Shown here: positions 17,819 through 25,971 of the stretch, one piece after another
Layout: every line of letters starts with the position of its first letter
How positions within the stretch are numbered: the stretch's first letter is position 1
Assembly (NCBI GenBank): GCA_964612185.1
Contig: CAZTCR010000013.1
Span: 3,154-67,153, forward strand
Length of the DNA: 64,000 nt
From: UBA1447 sp964612185
Lineage (GTDB): Bacteria > Bacillota > Clostridia > Oscillospirales > Acutalibacteraceae
Direction of reading: 5' to 3'
The notes under the pieces: model-generated
What the model saw: only the letters and a program-made list of their open reading frames with translations
Database searches by the model: none
What the model was told of the DNA's origin: nothing
Made by a program: the position numbers and the translations under genes

Positions 17819-18748
17819 TTAAATCAGCGGATTTTTGCTGTCGATGGTTTTGTGCACGCACAGGTTGCGAAGAGTTACATCGTGTACATTGCCAACGCCA
17901 TCCGGCCTGTCTTCTTCCTTAAACAGCGGTGTTCTGCAGTACCTGGCGGCATCGAGGTTGACGGCGAACACCCGGCAGCCGCCGGAGACATTTTCAATCG
18001 TAATATTTGATATTTCGGCATCCACGCTCAGCAGCCGGATAAAGGTATGGCAGTCCGCGGCGTAAACATTCCGGATGATGACATTGGTAATCGGCCCGCG
18101 CTTAAGCCCTAAATTGACGAGCCGGTTCACTTCGTCATCCGCGTTGAGGGCGATGATATCGTCATTGGTGGAGCCGTACATGGAGGCGCTGATGTTTTCC
18201 ACCGTACCGTTTGAACAATAGCCCGCCAAGTGGATGCCGTCCTGATTCGGTCTTAAATGAACCGCTTCAAACTCGATGCCGCTGATGCAAAAATCATCCG
18301 TTTCACCGACGCGCACAAAATAACTTTCCGCGTCGCAAAGCTTCATATTCTGCAGCGTCAGCCCTTTGATGTTGATAAAGTTAAACATCACGCCGGTGCA
18401 GCCTTTGTGGTCAAAAATATCCGGGTTCCGCAGATTCCCTTTGTTGTTGCCGTTCCACACGCCGCCTTCCACCGCGATGTTTACATTGCCGTTTTGTACA
18501 TCCTTGTTGGTTAAAAGGAAGTCGTTGATGGTGGTACAGGCGCCGTCGGCTAAAAATATAACAGCCTCTTTCGAAGCCGCGATTTTAGTATGAGACCCGA
18601 TTTTCAGCGTTTCGCCGATTTTATATAGCCCGGGCGGAACAATAACAACCGGCGAGCCGCTGTCCAGCGCCTTTTGAAAAGCCGCGCTGTCATCCTCCAA
18701 GCCGTTTCCCGCCGCACCAAAACCCCTTACATTGACTGAATTGTCCAT
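17819..18748 (-). CDS. Pectin-lyase-fold (GH28-like) protein, probably truncated
   Basis: The 309-residue product begins with the pectate-lyase-3 pattern VNVRGFGAAGNGLEDDSAAFQKALDS (given here in part as motif DDSAAFQKA) and continues with right-handed beta-helix repeats (IEGxxF, ISNITIENVSG, VTLRNLCVHK). The central NQDGIHLAG and STNDDIIALNADD segments resemble the catalytic region of polygalacturonases (N-x-D and D-D), although the GH28 G-H-G motif is not obvious. No signal peptide is seen, so it would act in the cytoplasm on short oligosaccharides. The ATG at 18748 has AGGAGAG upstream. A TAA ends it inside a beta-helix repeat and the same frame continues for 70 codons, so the gene may be recently broken. 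It follows a membrane protein gene by 15 bases and resembles the second pectin-lyase-fold gene at 35567-36901. Confidence 0.75.
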   Translation of the reverse strand: MDNSVNVRGFGAAGNGLEDDSAAFQKALDSGSPVVIVPPGLYKIGETLKIGSHTKIAASKEAVIFLADGACTTINDFLLTNKDVQNGNVNIAVEGGVWNGNNKGNLRNPDIFDHKGCTGVMFNFINIKGLTLQNMKLCDAESYFVRVGETDDFCISGIEFEAVHLRPNQDGIHLAGYCSNGTVENISASMYGSTNDDIIALNADDEVNRLVNLGLKRGPITNVIIRNVYAADCHTFIRLLSVDAEISNITIENVSGGCRVFAVNLDAARYCRTPLFKEEDRPDGVGNVHDVTLRNLCVHKTIDSKNPLI

Positions 18749-18763
18749 TTGAATTGTTCTCTC

Positions 18764-19378
18764 CTAATCTGTAACGCTTGCTGTTATGTTTTTATCTTTG
18801 AAAAAGCGGTTGAACACCGGCGAAGCGCCCGACAGAAAGCCCAAGAAAAAGATAAAGTAAGAGACGGCCGACAGAATAATCGGGAAATAAAGGCTGTTAA
18901 TACTTGCATTGCTGAAAATCATATACCAGGCAGGCGTTAAAAAAATCCAGTTGTACGGGATATTGACAAGCAAGAGCAGCTGATTGAATCTTGTTTGATC
19001 ATAGAAAATGCCGCAGGCAAGCGTATAAAGCAACGGAAACACAACCGGCAAATACCGCATTATTAAATTTGCCGGCTTCACAATCAGCGTCTTTGGTTTG
19101 CTGTTTTTACCGGTTCCAAAAATAATACTGCCGGGGCTGAGGGATGACAGATAGTAGTAACGCGCGTTTCGATAATAAACCCCGCAGCAGAAGAAAACGA
19201 TAACCGGCACCCCACAGGCGATATAGGCAAAGGTGTCCAGTCCTCTTTGCACATCAAGCATATCGAAAACAACAAAGCTGAACACGACAAAGGGGATGTA
19301 CGCAAGCAGCAGAAAAAAGTTAAACACCAGCATAACGGTTAGCTGTGTTTTGAAAAAATATGTCAAACTGTTCTTCAT
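18764..19378 (-). CDS. Uncharacterised integral membrane protein
   Basis: This 204-residue protein has five or six hydrophobic helices: about residues 12-40 (MLVFNFFLLLAYIPFVVFSF), 50-68, 110-130, 135-155 and 160-185. A basic hydrophilic stretch around GTGKNSKPKTL lies between helices two and three. I do not recognise a family; general layout is like the small YesL/DUF624 proteins seen beside pectin genes in Bacillus, but I cannot support that assignment by motif. Start at 19378 has GGAGG upstream. It precedes the pectin-lyase-fold gene by 15 bases on the same strand, so a role linked to sugar uptake or sensing is possible but not shown. Confidence 0.7.
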   Translation of the reverse strand: MKNSLTYFFKTQLTVMLVFNFFLLLAYIPFVVFSFVVFDMLDVQRGLDTFAYIACGVPVIVFFCCGVYYRNARYYYLSSLSPGSIIFGTGKNSKPKTLIVKPANLIMRYLPVVFPLLYTLACGIFYDQTRFNQLLLLVNIPYNWIFLTPAWYMIFSNASINSLYFPIILSAVSYFIFFLGFLSGASPVFNRFFKDKNITASVTD

Positions 19379-19583
19379 TTATTGTCGCCTCCTCTATGCC
19401 GGGAAACGGCTGCGTCCGGTGTCAGTTGATTTGCCTTGGTAATACGGTTAAGAATTCTTTCTCATATTCTCATATATAATTAGAAATGTCAACAAGCGTA
19501 AGGATATTTTCCTTTACACTTGGCGCTAAACAGCCTGAAATATTGCTTTTTAACCATTGAATGCTAAAATACTATCCTGTACT

Positions 19584-19738
19584 AAAAAATATAGACATAT
19601 TTTTTAAACGGCAAGCTCACTTGCCGCTGCGGCTGAAGCCGCAGACAGATAGCATTGAACGGCATATCCGGCAGCAAATGCTGCCCCCGCTGTCTTATGA
19701 CAGCGGATTTAAAAGATAGACTTTATCTGTCTTTTAAA
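19584..19738. repeat. Chain of six consecutive hairpins between divergent genes
   Basis: Six inverted repeats follow each other with almost no space: 19584-19605 (AAAAAATAT/ATATTTTTT), 19609-19626 (CGGCAAG/CTTGCCG), 19627-19644 (CTGCGGCT/AGCCGCAG), 19670-19685 (GGCAGCA/TGCTGCC), 19687-19706 (CCGCTGTC/GACAGCGG) and 19708-19738 (13 pairs with one wobble). Stems are perfect or nearly so. The region lies in the 412-base space between the divergent membrane-protein gene and egsA. It may be a structured mobile repeat of the MITE or REP kind, or a non-coding RNA. Bases 19379-19583 show nothing further that I can name. Confidence 0.7.
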
Positions 19739-19790
19739 TTATAATTAGTTTAATTTTACGGGAAAAGGCAAATGATAAAGGAGCAAAAAG

Positions 19791-21050
19791 ATGTTGGATA
19801 TCAAGGCAATCGAAGCAGATTTGCAAAACTGCTCCTGCGGGCGGGCACATCACACAAATATCCGTGCGGTCGAAATCTGCAGCGGGATCACCGCGAAAAC
19901 GGGAGAAATCCTAATTGAAAACGGGTTCCCTAAGAATATTCTGCTCGTCGCGGATTTGAATACCCTGCGCGCGGGGGAAGGTGTTATCGACAGCCTGTTG
20001 CGTAACGGTTTTATCATCAAACAGCACAGCTATGACAACCTGCGCACGGCAGACATGGAACAAGTGGAAGCGATTGAAGCGCTTTGCGCGGATGTTGACG
20101 GTATCCTTTCGGTAGGTTCCGGCTCGTTAAACGACATCTGCCGCCTGGCAGCCTTCCGGCAGAATAAAGCGTTTGCCATATATGCTACCGCCCCTTCGAT
20201 GGACGGCTTCGCCTCCAACTCCGCGCCGATTACCAAAAATAACTTCAAATATTCCTATCCGGCTGTTCAGCCGAGCGTCATCATCGCCGATACCAAGGTT
20301 TTGGCGGCATCCCCCACGGAGCTGAAATCAGCGGGTTTCGGTGATATGATCGGCAAATACATCGGCCTTGCCGACTGGCGCATCGCCCACCTGATAAACG
20401 GTGAATACTACTGCCCAAAAGTTGCCGCGCTGTCGGAACAGGCGGTTCAAAAAATCGCCGCTCTGGCGGACAAGGTCACCCTTGATGATGAAGAGTCCGC
20501 CGCGGCGATTATGGAATCCCTGGTACTCACCGGGCTTTGCATGGGCTTTGCGGACAGTGTGCGCCCGGCCTCCGGCGCGGAGCATGTGCTGTCGCACTTT
20601 TGGGAGATTAAAAAACTGCAGCAGGGACTGCTGTCGGACTACCACGGCAAAAAGGTCGGTGTTGCGACGGTACTAATCAATAAGATATACCGGGAAATGA
20701 TACAGACGGAGGAAATCAACCCCGTTTACGAGGACATTGACTGGCACGAACTCAAGCAAGCATACGGTGAAGGCCTGACGGACGATATGATCAAGGCAAA
20801 CACCCCGACTGTCACCCAAGGAATTACGCCGGAACACCTGAAAGCCTACTGGCATAACATCCGGCGGATTGTTGATGAAACCCTGCCGAACAATGATGAA
20901 CTTTTGACACTGATGAAAGCCGCCGGCGCACCGGTGACTGCCGCGGAAATTGATGTAACTCCCGAGCTTTGCGAACTCGGTCTTCAGTACAGCGCCTTTA
21001 TGCGTTACAGGCTCACGCTCCTGCGGCTGCGGCCGATGCTGGGGATATAG
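19791..21050 (+). CDS. egsA: Glycerol-1-phosphate dehydrogenase (AraM/EgsA family)
   Basis: The 419-residue protein matches the iron-containing alcohol dehydrogenase-like AraM/EgsA family that reduces dihydroxyacetone phosphate to sn-glycerol-1-phosphate with NAD(P)H. Visible family motifs are the dinucleotide loop SVGSGSLNDICRLAA, YATAPSMDGFASNSAPI, and the metal-site region AGFGDMIGKYIGLADWRI with the later SGAEHVLSHFWEI histidine segment. Bacillus AraM makes G1P, which feeds archaeal-like or polyprenyl glycerol phosphates in some Firmicutes. The ATG has AAAGGAGCAAAAAG upstream. It stands alone: divergent from the membrane protein gene, with a separate promoter for the toxin-antitoxin pair just after it. 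Confidence 0.9.
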   Translation: MLDIKAIEADLQNCSCGRAHHTNIRAVEICSGITAKTGEILIENGFPKNILLVADLNTLRAGEGVIDSLLRNGFIIKQHSYDNLRTADMEQVEAIEALCADVDGILSVGSGSLNDICRLAAFRQNKAFAIYATAPSMDGFASNSAPITKNNFKYSYPAVQPSVIIADTKVLAASPTELKSAGFGDMIGKYIGLADWRIAHLINGEYYCPKVAALSEQAVQKIAALADKVTLDDEESAAAIMESLVLTGLCMGFADSVRPASGAEHVLSHFWEIKKLQQGLLSDYHGKKVGVATVLINKIYREMIQTEEINPVYEDIDWHELKQAYGEGLTDDMIKANTPTVTQGITPEHLKAYWHNIRRIVDETLPNNDELLTLMKAAGAPVTAAEIDVTPELCELGLQYSAFMRYRLTLLRLRPMLGI

Positions 21051-21061
21051 TTTTATTTGTA

Positions 21062-21090
21062 TTGACAATGTGTATTCCATGTGTTATATT
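21062..21090 (+). promoter_or_regulatory. Promoter of the RelB/YafQ toxin-antitoxin operon
   Basis: TTGACA (21062-21067), a 17-base spacer and TATATT (21085-21090) lie just after the egsA stop and 32 bases before the antitoxin start. The overlapping GTATATGCAATATGATGC segment is partly palindromic and may be an operator. Confidence 0.75.
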
Positions 21091-21122
21091 GTATATGCAA
21101 TATGATGCAGAAGGGTGATATT

Positions 21123-21401
21123 ATGCCTGACAAAACAACCAATATTTCTATCCGTTTGGATTCGGATCTTAAAAAAAGAGCAGACGAACTCCTCGCGGAC
21201 CTTGGTCTGAACATGACAACAGCGGTTACCATTTTCTTGCGGCAGGTTATTCGCAGGCAGGGCATACCGTTTGAAGTCACGCGATTTACCCCAAATAGCG
21301 AAACGATTGCCGCAATGAAAGAGGCAAAGCGCATTGCCAACGACCCGAGTGTTGCCGGTTTTACCGATCTTGACGAACTCTTTAGGGAGCTTAACGCATG
21401 A
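21123..21401 (+). CDS. RelB/DinJ family antitoxin
   Basis: The 92-residue protein starts PDKTTNISIRLDSDLKKRA, the ribbon-helix-helix DNA-binding strand and helix of RelB/DinJ antitoxins, and continues with NMTTAVTIFLRQVIRRQGIPFEV, also typical of DinJ. The C-terminal half would wrap the toxin. The ATG at 21123 is preceded by AAGGGTG; an upstream in-frame ATG at 21081 falls on the promoter. The stop overlaps the toxin start by four bases (ATGA), giving coupled expression with antitoxin first. Confidence 0.9.
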   Translation: MPDKTTNISIRLDSDLKKRADELLADLGLNMTTAVTIFLRQVIRRQGIPFEVTRFTPNSETIAAMKEAKRIANDPSVAGFTDLDELFRELNA

Positions 21402-21673
21402 TATACACCATCAAGCTTACGGCTCAGTTTAAGAAGGATTACAAACGCGCCAAAAAGCGGGGGCTTCCAATGAACCTGCTGGACGACATTATCATTCGGC
21501 TTGCAAAAGGGGAAAGCCTTGGCGAAAAAAATCGCGACCATTCGTTGACGGGTAATTATACCGGATACAGGGAGTGCCATATCGCACCGGATTGGCTTTT
21601 GATTTACCTTTTGGAAAACAATGTGCTTGTGCTGACCTTAACGCGCACAGGCTCGCATGGTGACTTGTTCTGA
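21398..21673 (+). CDS. YafQ/RelE family mRNA interferase toxin
   Basis: The 91-residue protein has the YafQ pattern: an N-terminal TAQFKKDYKRAKKRG helix, DDIIIRLAKGESL, HSLTGNYTGYRECHIAPDWLLIY and a terminal LTRTGSHGDLF. The conserved GYRECHI...DWLLIY segment and the last histidine are the residues used for ribosome-dependent mRNA cleavage in YafQ. It is translated from an ATGA overlap with the antitoxin. Length is normal and no defect is visible, so the pair looks functional. Confidence 0.9.
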   Translation: MIYTIKLTAQFKKDYKRAKKRGLPMNLLDDIIIRLAKGESLGEKNRDHSLTGNYTGYRECHIAPDWLLIYLLENNVLVLTLTRTGSHGDLF

Positions 21674-21874
21674 CCTTTTTAACAGGGCTTTGATGCAAAT
21701 AGCAACAAAACCGGAGTCTATTAACCAATGATGAAAATTTGTTAGTTAAGCTAAAAAATGAATTATAGTATTAATGTATACGATACGATGAATTCAATTT
21801 GATGTCAATGTGAATTCTTAAATAATTATTCAAAATGATATGATTTTGATATCACATATTTGGGGGTCAAACTC

Positions 21875-22057
21875 ATGTCCGGTAATTATTATCCGCCCTT
21901 TTCATTGAGGATTTCGGAAGAGATGCTTCGAAAAATCAAATATATTGCTGATATAAACAAGCGTTCAACAAATAAAGAGATTGAATTTGTTTTGGAACAG
22001 TATATAAACAGGTTTGAAAAAGAAAACGGAACTATTGAAAGCAGCGGGAGTAATTAA
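21875..22057 (+). CDS. Small Arc-like ribbon-helix-helix protein
   Basis: This 60-residue protein begins YYPPFSLRISEEMLRKIKYIA, which fits the Arc/MetJ ribbon-helix-helix pattern (short beta strand with alternating residues, then two helices, NKRSTNKEIEFVLEQYI). Such proteins bind DNA as dimers and often act as repressors or antitoxins. The ATG at 21875 has GGGGGT upstream. A strong terminator follows. No partner toxin is beside it; the nearest toxin belongs to RelB/YafQ. The target is unknown. Confidence 0.7.
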   Translation: MSGNYYPPFSLRISEEMLRKIKYIADINKRSTNKEIEFVLEQYINRFEKENGTIESSGSN

Positions 22058-22067
22058 CCGGAATGTG

Positions 22068-22110
22068 AAAAGACAGTGTGATGAAGAAAAATCATCACAC
22101 TGTCTTTTTT
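22068..22110 (+). terminator. Intrinsic terminator after the small RHH gene
   Basis: AAAAGACAGTGTGATGA pairs perfectly over 17 bases with TCATCACACTGTCTTTT around a 7-base loop, followed by T residues. The A-run on the other side could also let it work in the opposite direction. Confidence 0.9.
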
Positions 22111-22195
22111 ACGCTATATTGCTTGTGTTTTGTAGTATAAAAGTAACGGCTCACCGCCATATTCGTAAAAATGAGGAATGGTTTCCTTATAATTG

Positions 22196-22224
22196 TTGAC
22201 AATTCGTTAAAATGGGAATACAAT
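22196..22224 (+). promoter_or_regulatory. Promoter of the first DUF4143 ATPase gene
   Basis: TTGACA (22196-22201), 17 bases and TACAAT (22219-22224) lie 33 bases before the start codon at 22258. Confidence 0.75.
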
Positions 22225-22257
22225 ACCAATAATGGCATGAGAGAGGCGGTATAAAAC

Positions 22258-23472
22258 ATGAAGAGAATTGACAGAAACGATTATTTGGATTGGCTCATCA
22301 GATGGAAAGAAAAACAGATTATTAAAGTAGTCTCCGGCGTCCGCCGATGCGGCAAATCAACTCTATTTGAGATTTACCGGGATTATTTACTGCAAAACGG
22401 AACAGACAACAAACAGATTATCATGATCAACTTCGAAGATATTGATTTTGAGCATCTGACAGATTACCGAATACTCTATGACTATATCAAAACCCAATTA
22501 GCGCCCGAAAAAATGAACTACATATTTTTAGATGAGGTCCAGCATGTAGCGCAGTTTGAAAAAGCGGTAGACAGCCTGTTTCTAATGAAAAACTGTGATG
22601 TGTATATAACCGGTTCCAATGCTTATTTTATGTCCGGCGAACTTGCCACACTTCTTTCCGGCCGGTATGTGGAACTGAGAATGCTGCCCTTGTCGTTCAA
22701 AGAGTTTTGTTCATCGTTTGAAAATATGTCGGCTTATTCTGTCAGAGACAAATTCAGTCTCTATATTGAAAATGGGTCTTTCCCATATACTGCGAAGTTC
22801 GAACAAACCGGCCGCGAAGTTAAGGAATATTTGAATGACATATACAATTCCGTGCTGTTGAAGGATATCGTCGCGCGGCTGAACATTTCCGATGTGGCAA
22901 ATTTGGAAAACATCACGAAATTCCTGTTTTACAACATCGGCAGTAAAGTCTCACCGATAAAAATTGCAAACACCCTGAAATCCGCAGGGAAAAGCATCGA
23001 TCAAAAAACAGTAGACAAATATATACACGGACTCACAGACAGCTTGCTGTTCTATGAGGCAAAGCGATACAATATCAAGGGCAAGCAGTTTTTAACAACA
23101 CAGAATAAGTATTACGGTGTAGATGTGGCAATCAGAAACACACTCGTTAAGAGCAGTGAAAGCGACACCGGTCATATACTTGAGAATATTGTATATCTTG
23201 AACTCCTGCGCCGAGGCAATAAAGTGTATACCGGCCAACTTGGTGACGGTGAAGTGGACTTTGTCGCAATCAACGCAAGCGCTGTAGGGTACTATCAAAT
23301 AGCGGCATCCACACTGGATGAAGCAACACTTGTTAGGGAACTTGCACCTTTCAAGAAAATATCCGACAACTATCCGAAATACCTGCTGACGCTTGATGAT
23401 GTGTTCGGTACAGCCAATTACGAAGGTATTCAAAAAATAAATGTACTGGATTGGCTGCTTGGCGAAACCTGA
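22258..23472 (+). CDS. AAA-type ATPase with DUF4143 domain
   Basis: The 404-residue protein has an N-terminal P-loop ATPase (Walker A GVRRCGKST, residues 27-35; Walker B YIFLDEVQ; sensor ITGSNA) and a C-terminal DUF4143 region with a nuclease-like core (GEVDFVAI...GYYQIAA). In that core the usual D/E-x-K lysine position is occupied by Gln-Ile, so cleavage activity is doubtful. These proteins are widespread and often multi-copy in Clostridia; proposed links to DNA-targeted defence or selfish elements are not settled. The start is supported by GAGAGGCGG and by its own promoter. It is closely similar in layout to the gene at 59593-60852. Its stop is 18 bases from the convergent isomerase gene. 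Confidence 0.85.
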   Translation: MKRIDRNDYLDWLIRWKEKQIIKVVSGVRRCGKSTLFEIYRDYLLQNGTDNKQIIMINFEDIDFEHLTDYRILYDYIKTQLAPEKMNYIFLDEVQHVAQFEKAVDSLFLMKNCDVYITGSNAYFMSGELATLLSGRYVELRMLPLSFKEFCSSFENMSAYSVRDKFSLYIENGSFPYTAKFEQTGREVKEYLNDIYNSVLLKDIVARLNISDVANLENITKFLFYNIGSKVSPIKIANTLKSAGKSIDQKTVDKYIHGLTDSLLFYEAKRYNIKGKQFLTTQNKYYGVDVAIRNTLVKSSESDTGHILENIVYLELLRRGNKVYTGQLGDGEVDFVAINASAVGYYQIAASTLDEATLVRELAPFKKISDNYPKYLLTLDDVFGTANYEGIQKINVLDWLLGET

Positions 23473-23490
23473 TGCTTTAAGTTAAATCTG

Positions 23491-24882
23491 TTATAATATT
23501 ACCGCTGATTCCCAGCCCATTATTCCCGCGAAATGTTTCAGCACACCCAACGCATCGCCGTAAACAATAGCCGCATGATGCGTACCCCCGTGTTTGCTGT
23601 ATTCCGCCAAGAATTCCGCTACCGGCGCCTTCGGTTTGAACCAGCCGTGGATGCTGTCTTCCATCCTGTCCTCTCCCTGCACCTCAAGCATCTCAACGAG
23701 AGCAAGGATAAGGGTAAAGGAATTTCCCTTTACGGGTGCCAGGTTGACAAAAACCGCCTCTCCGCCTTTAAACCGGCCGTAAGCCACCACAGGATTGTCC
23801 GCATCGGTGAACGGATAGTCCTTTTCTTTTAAAACCGGCTTTTCGGCCGATAGATTCAGGTTCATTTCGCCCATGTGGCTGATTAAGATGCTGTTATTTG
23901 CCCAGTCCGGGCAGAACATTTCCACAAAGGATGTTTCGGAAAAGGCCGACAGCAGCGCGCCCGTGAGCGCGGCGGTCAGCACATCGCCTTCCCCGGCATA
24001 ACCGATACCGCGCGCCATGGCTTTGCTCGCTTCCAAAAACGGCATGCAGGGAATGCCGCACTGTTTGGTGATGCCCATAAAGTTCGCCGTAAAAGCCGTG
24101 AGGCTGTTTTTTTCTATCCATTTTCTGACTGCCAGGTTGGCTTTGGTTGATTGCCTGTAAACATCTTCATTCAGATTGCCGGCAACGAATCTTGCCCTGT
24201 CCTGTTCGATTTCGTTTTCAACCTCTTCGTCCGTGATTTCATGTAAAAACTTTGAACCCTCAAAGAAGTTGAATTCAACTGTTTCAATACCGATGGTTAA
24301 TTGAAGCACATCAGCCGGCAGGGCAAAATCGCCCATGCCTTTGAAAGACCCGCCCAGTTTGCCGACGCGGGCTTTTTTGATATTTTCGGCAATTTTGACT
24401 GCTTTCACGCAGTCTTTTATTCTGTCCAGCACATCCGATTTTTCCCAGTGCCCCGCTTCAATCATAAAACTTTTGCCGTTGCGCAGCAGGAGGCTGCACA
24501 TATCCTGCACACCGTGGATACCGTGATTATAAAGAATCTCATCGGGGTTCTGGGATGGGCTGAAATCATACATAGGCGTTGTGTCCAGCACAATCAGCGG
24601 CAGTTTTGTGCGGGCCAAAACATCTGCCGATTCGAGCGATGGCGAGTACGCCAAATGCAGGGTGACAATGGCATCAACCTTTTCGGTTTCAAAAAAGCCG
24701 ACAGCGCTTTCAAACTCTGCTTTTACTCTGCAAACCGGAGAGGTCACCACTTCAAGTTCCCTTTTTTGGAGTTCGCTCGCAATGGTTTGATAAAATGCGT
24801 CAACGCCGGCCCTCAGTTCGGGCCATGAATCGTCATAGAGCTTTATATACAGCGGCAGAAGTCCGATTTTAAGGTTTTTCAA
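23491..24882 (-). CDS. L-fucose/L-arabinose isomerase-like protein
   Basis: The 463-residue protein has the two-domain layout of the L-fucose isomerase family: an N-terminal Rossmann-like region (IGLLPLYIKLYDDSWPEL, VDAIVTLHLAYSPS) and a C-terminal catalytic region (FTANFMGI, CMPFLEASKAMARGIGYAGEGDVLTAALTGAL, EMFCPDW). Metal-ligand Glu/His candidates are in EMFCPD, SHMGEMN and GTHHAAIVYGD. It would interconvert an aldose and ketose, or be a related non-canonical member. A TTG start at 24882 is chosen because GGAGGGG lies six bases upstream; the ATG at 24897 overlaps that site. It overlaps the amidohydrolase gene by 14 bases and is the last gene of the operon. Confidence 0.75.
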   Translation of the reverse strand: MKNLKIGLLPLYIKLYDDSWPELRAGVDAFYQTIASELQKRELEVVTSPVCRVKAEFESAVGFFETEKVDAIVTLHLAYSPSLESADVLARTKLPLIVLDTTPMYDFSPSQNPDEILYNHGIHGVQDMCSLLLRNGKSFMIEAGHWEKSDVLDRIKDCVKAVKIAENIKKARVGKLGGSFKGMGDFALPADVLQLTIGIETVEFNFFEGSKFLHEITDEEVENEIEQDRARFVAGNLNEDVYRQSTKANLAVRKWIEKNSLTAFTANFMGITKQCGIPCMPFLEASKAMARGIGYAGEGDVLTAALTGALLSAFSETSFVEMFCPDWANNSILISHMGEMNLNLSAEKPVLKEKDYPFTDADNPVVAYGRFKGGEAVFVNLAPVKGNSFTLILALVEMLEVQGEDRMEDSIHGWFKPKAPVAEFLAEYSKHGGTHHAAIVYGDALGVLKHFAGIMGWESAVIL

Positions 24883-25939
24883 AATAATCCCCTCCATAAG
24901 CGTTGTTGATGATTCTGAGTGCATTGTTGTAAAACACATCTTCGATATCGGCTCGCTGCAACCCTTCGGCTTTAGCCGCCAACCGCATCGCTTCAATCTC
25001 TTCATACATAAAGAAAGTAAGCTTTTCCGCTTCCTGTCCCTCAACCTCCCGCATGTGTTTGTCACCCGAAACATCTCCGTACAGTCCTTGTGGTATAAGG
25101 TTCACATAATTCCCGTTTTCGCAGATACGCCGTGTCCTCATTTTTAAAATCGGCAGGTCGCTGCCGAATAAAATCCTTTTCGGTCCAACGGCTTTGATCA
25201 GCTGCCGGAACACATCGGTGTTGGTGTTGGCGGCAAAATCAAAGACCATGTTTTTTGTTTCGGCAAGCAGCTCAAACGCGTTCCCGACATCCTCCGGGCA
25301 ATAGGCTCTGCCGACATGCGCGACAATCAGCTTTAAATTCGGATAATCCCTTTCGATTTCGAGCAGCTGGCGAAGATTGACAGGATCTTTCAGCCGCCCG
25401 TCCCGCGGGATATGCAGCATCACTATCAAACCCAGTTTATCCAACATCTTGAGCTGGTGCGGCGGCAGGAAATCGAAAATGCAGATTTCTTTTTCAGGAA
25501 TGGCAGGCGGCGCGAAATTCAAATACACCTTGCAGCCCAAAAAACCGCCTTTTTTGATAAGTTCTTCCATTTCGGCGGCGCTTTGATGAGGCTTCGTCAC
25601 CACCAGCGACGGGATTCTGTATTTTGCCGAACACGCTTGAATATAGCCGTTGCAGGCATCCAGATCAACATCAAGGCTTACCTGCGAAAATATCATCGGT
25701 GTTACGCTTTTCCCGGGGAACATCAGCTCATAAGTCCCGAGCAGGTCTTCTATCGAATTTTCCTTCGCCACCAGCGACGGCCATGTGACTGTTCTTATGG
25801 GCGTGTTTTCCGCCTCCATGCCGAATTTTTCCAGCCAGACATGCGTGTGAATATCAATCATTTGTTCCGGCAGAAAATCACGAAGTTTCTCTTCGTAAAA
25901 ATGCTTGTCGATATCTTTAATCTTTAATGTCTCACTCAA
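24869..25939 (-). CDS. Amidohydrolase-family (PF04909-type) protein
   Basis: The 356-residue protein has the TIM-barrel amidohydrolase pattern: MIDIHTHVW (metal-binding HxH) at about residue 26, IVMLHIPRDGRL, LIVAHVGRAYC (second histidine) and RILFGSDLPIL (catalytic aspartate). Members of this group hydrolyse or decarboxylate small ring compounds and lactones, so it may open a sugar lactone in this pathway; that is inference from its neighbours. The start is TTG, with GGGAGG seven bases upstream. It lies 32 bases after the kinase gene and overlaps the isomerase gene by 14 bases. Confidence 0.8.
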   Translation of the reverse strand: MSETLKIKDIDKHFYEEKLRDFLPEQMIDIHTHVWLEKFGMEAENTPIRTVTWPSLVAKENSIEDLLGTYELMFPGKSVTPMIFSQVSLDVDLDACNGYIQACSAKYRIPSLVVTKPHQSAAEMEELIKKGGFLGCKVYLNFAPPAIPEKEICIFDFLPPHQLKMLDKLGLIVMLHIPRDGRLKDPVNLRQLLEIERDYPNLKLIVAHVGRAYCPEDVGNAFELLAETKNMVFDFAANTNTDVFRQLIKAVGPKRILFGSDLPILKMRTRRICENGNYVNLIPQGLYGDVSGDKHMREVEGQEAEKLTFFMYEEIEAMRLAAKAEGLQRADIEDVFYNNALRIINNAYGGDYFEKP

Positions 25940-25971
25940 ATTTTGACCTCCCGCACTGCATTCTGTGCAGT

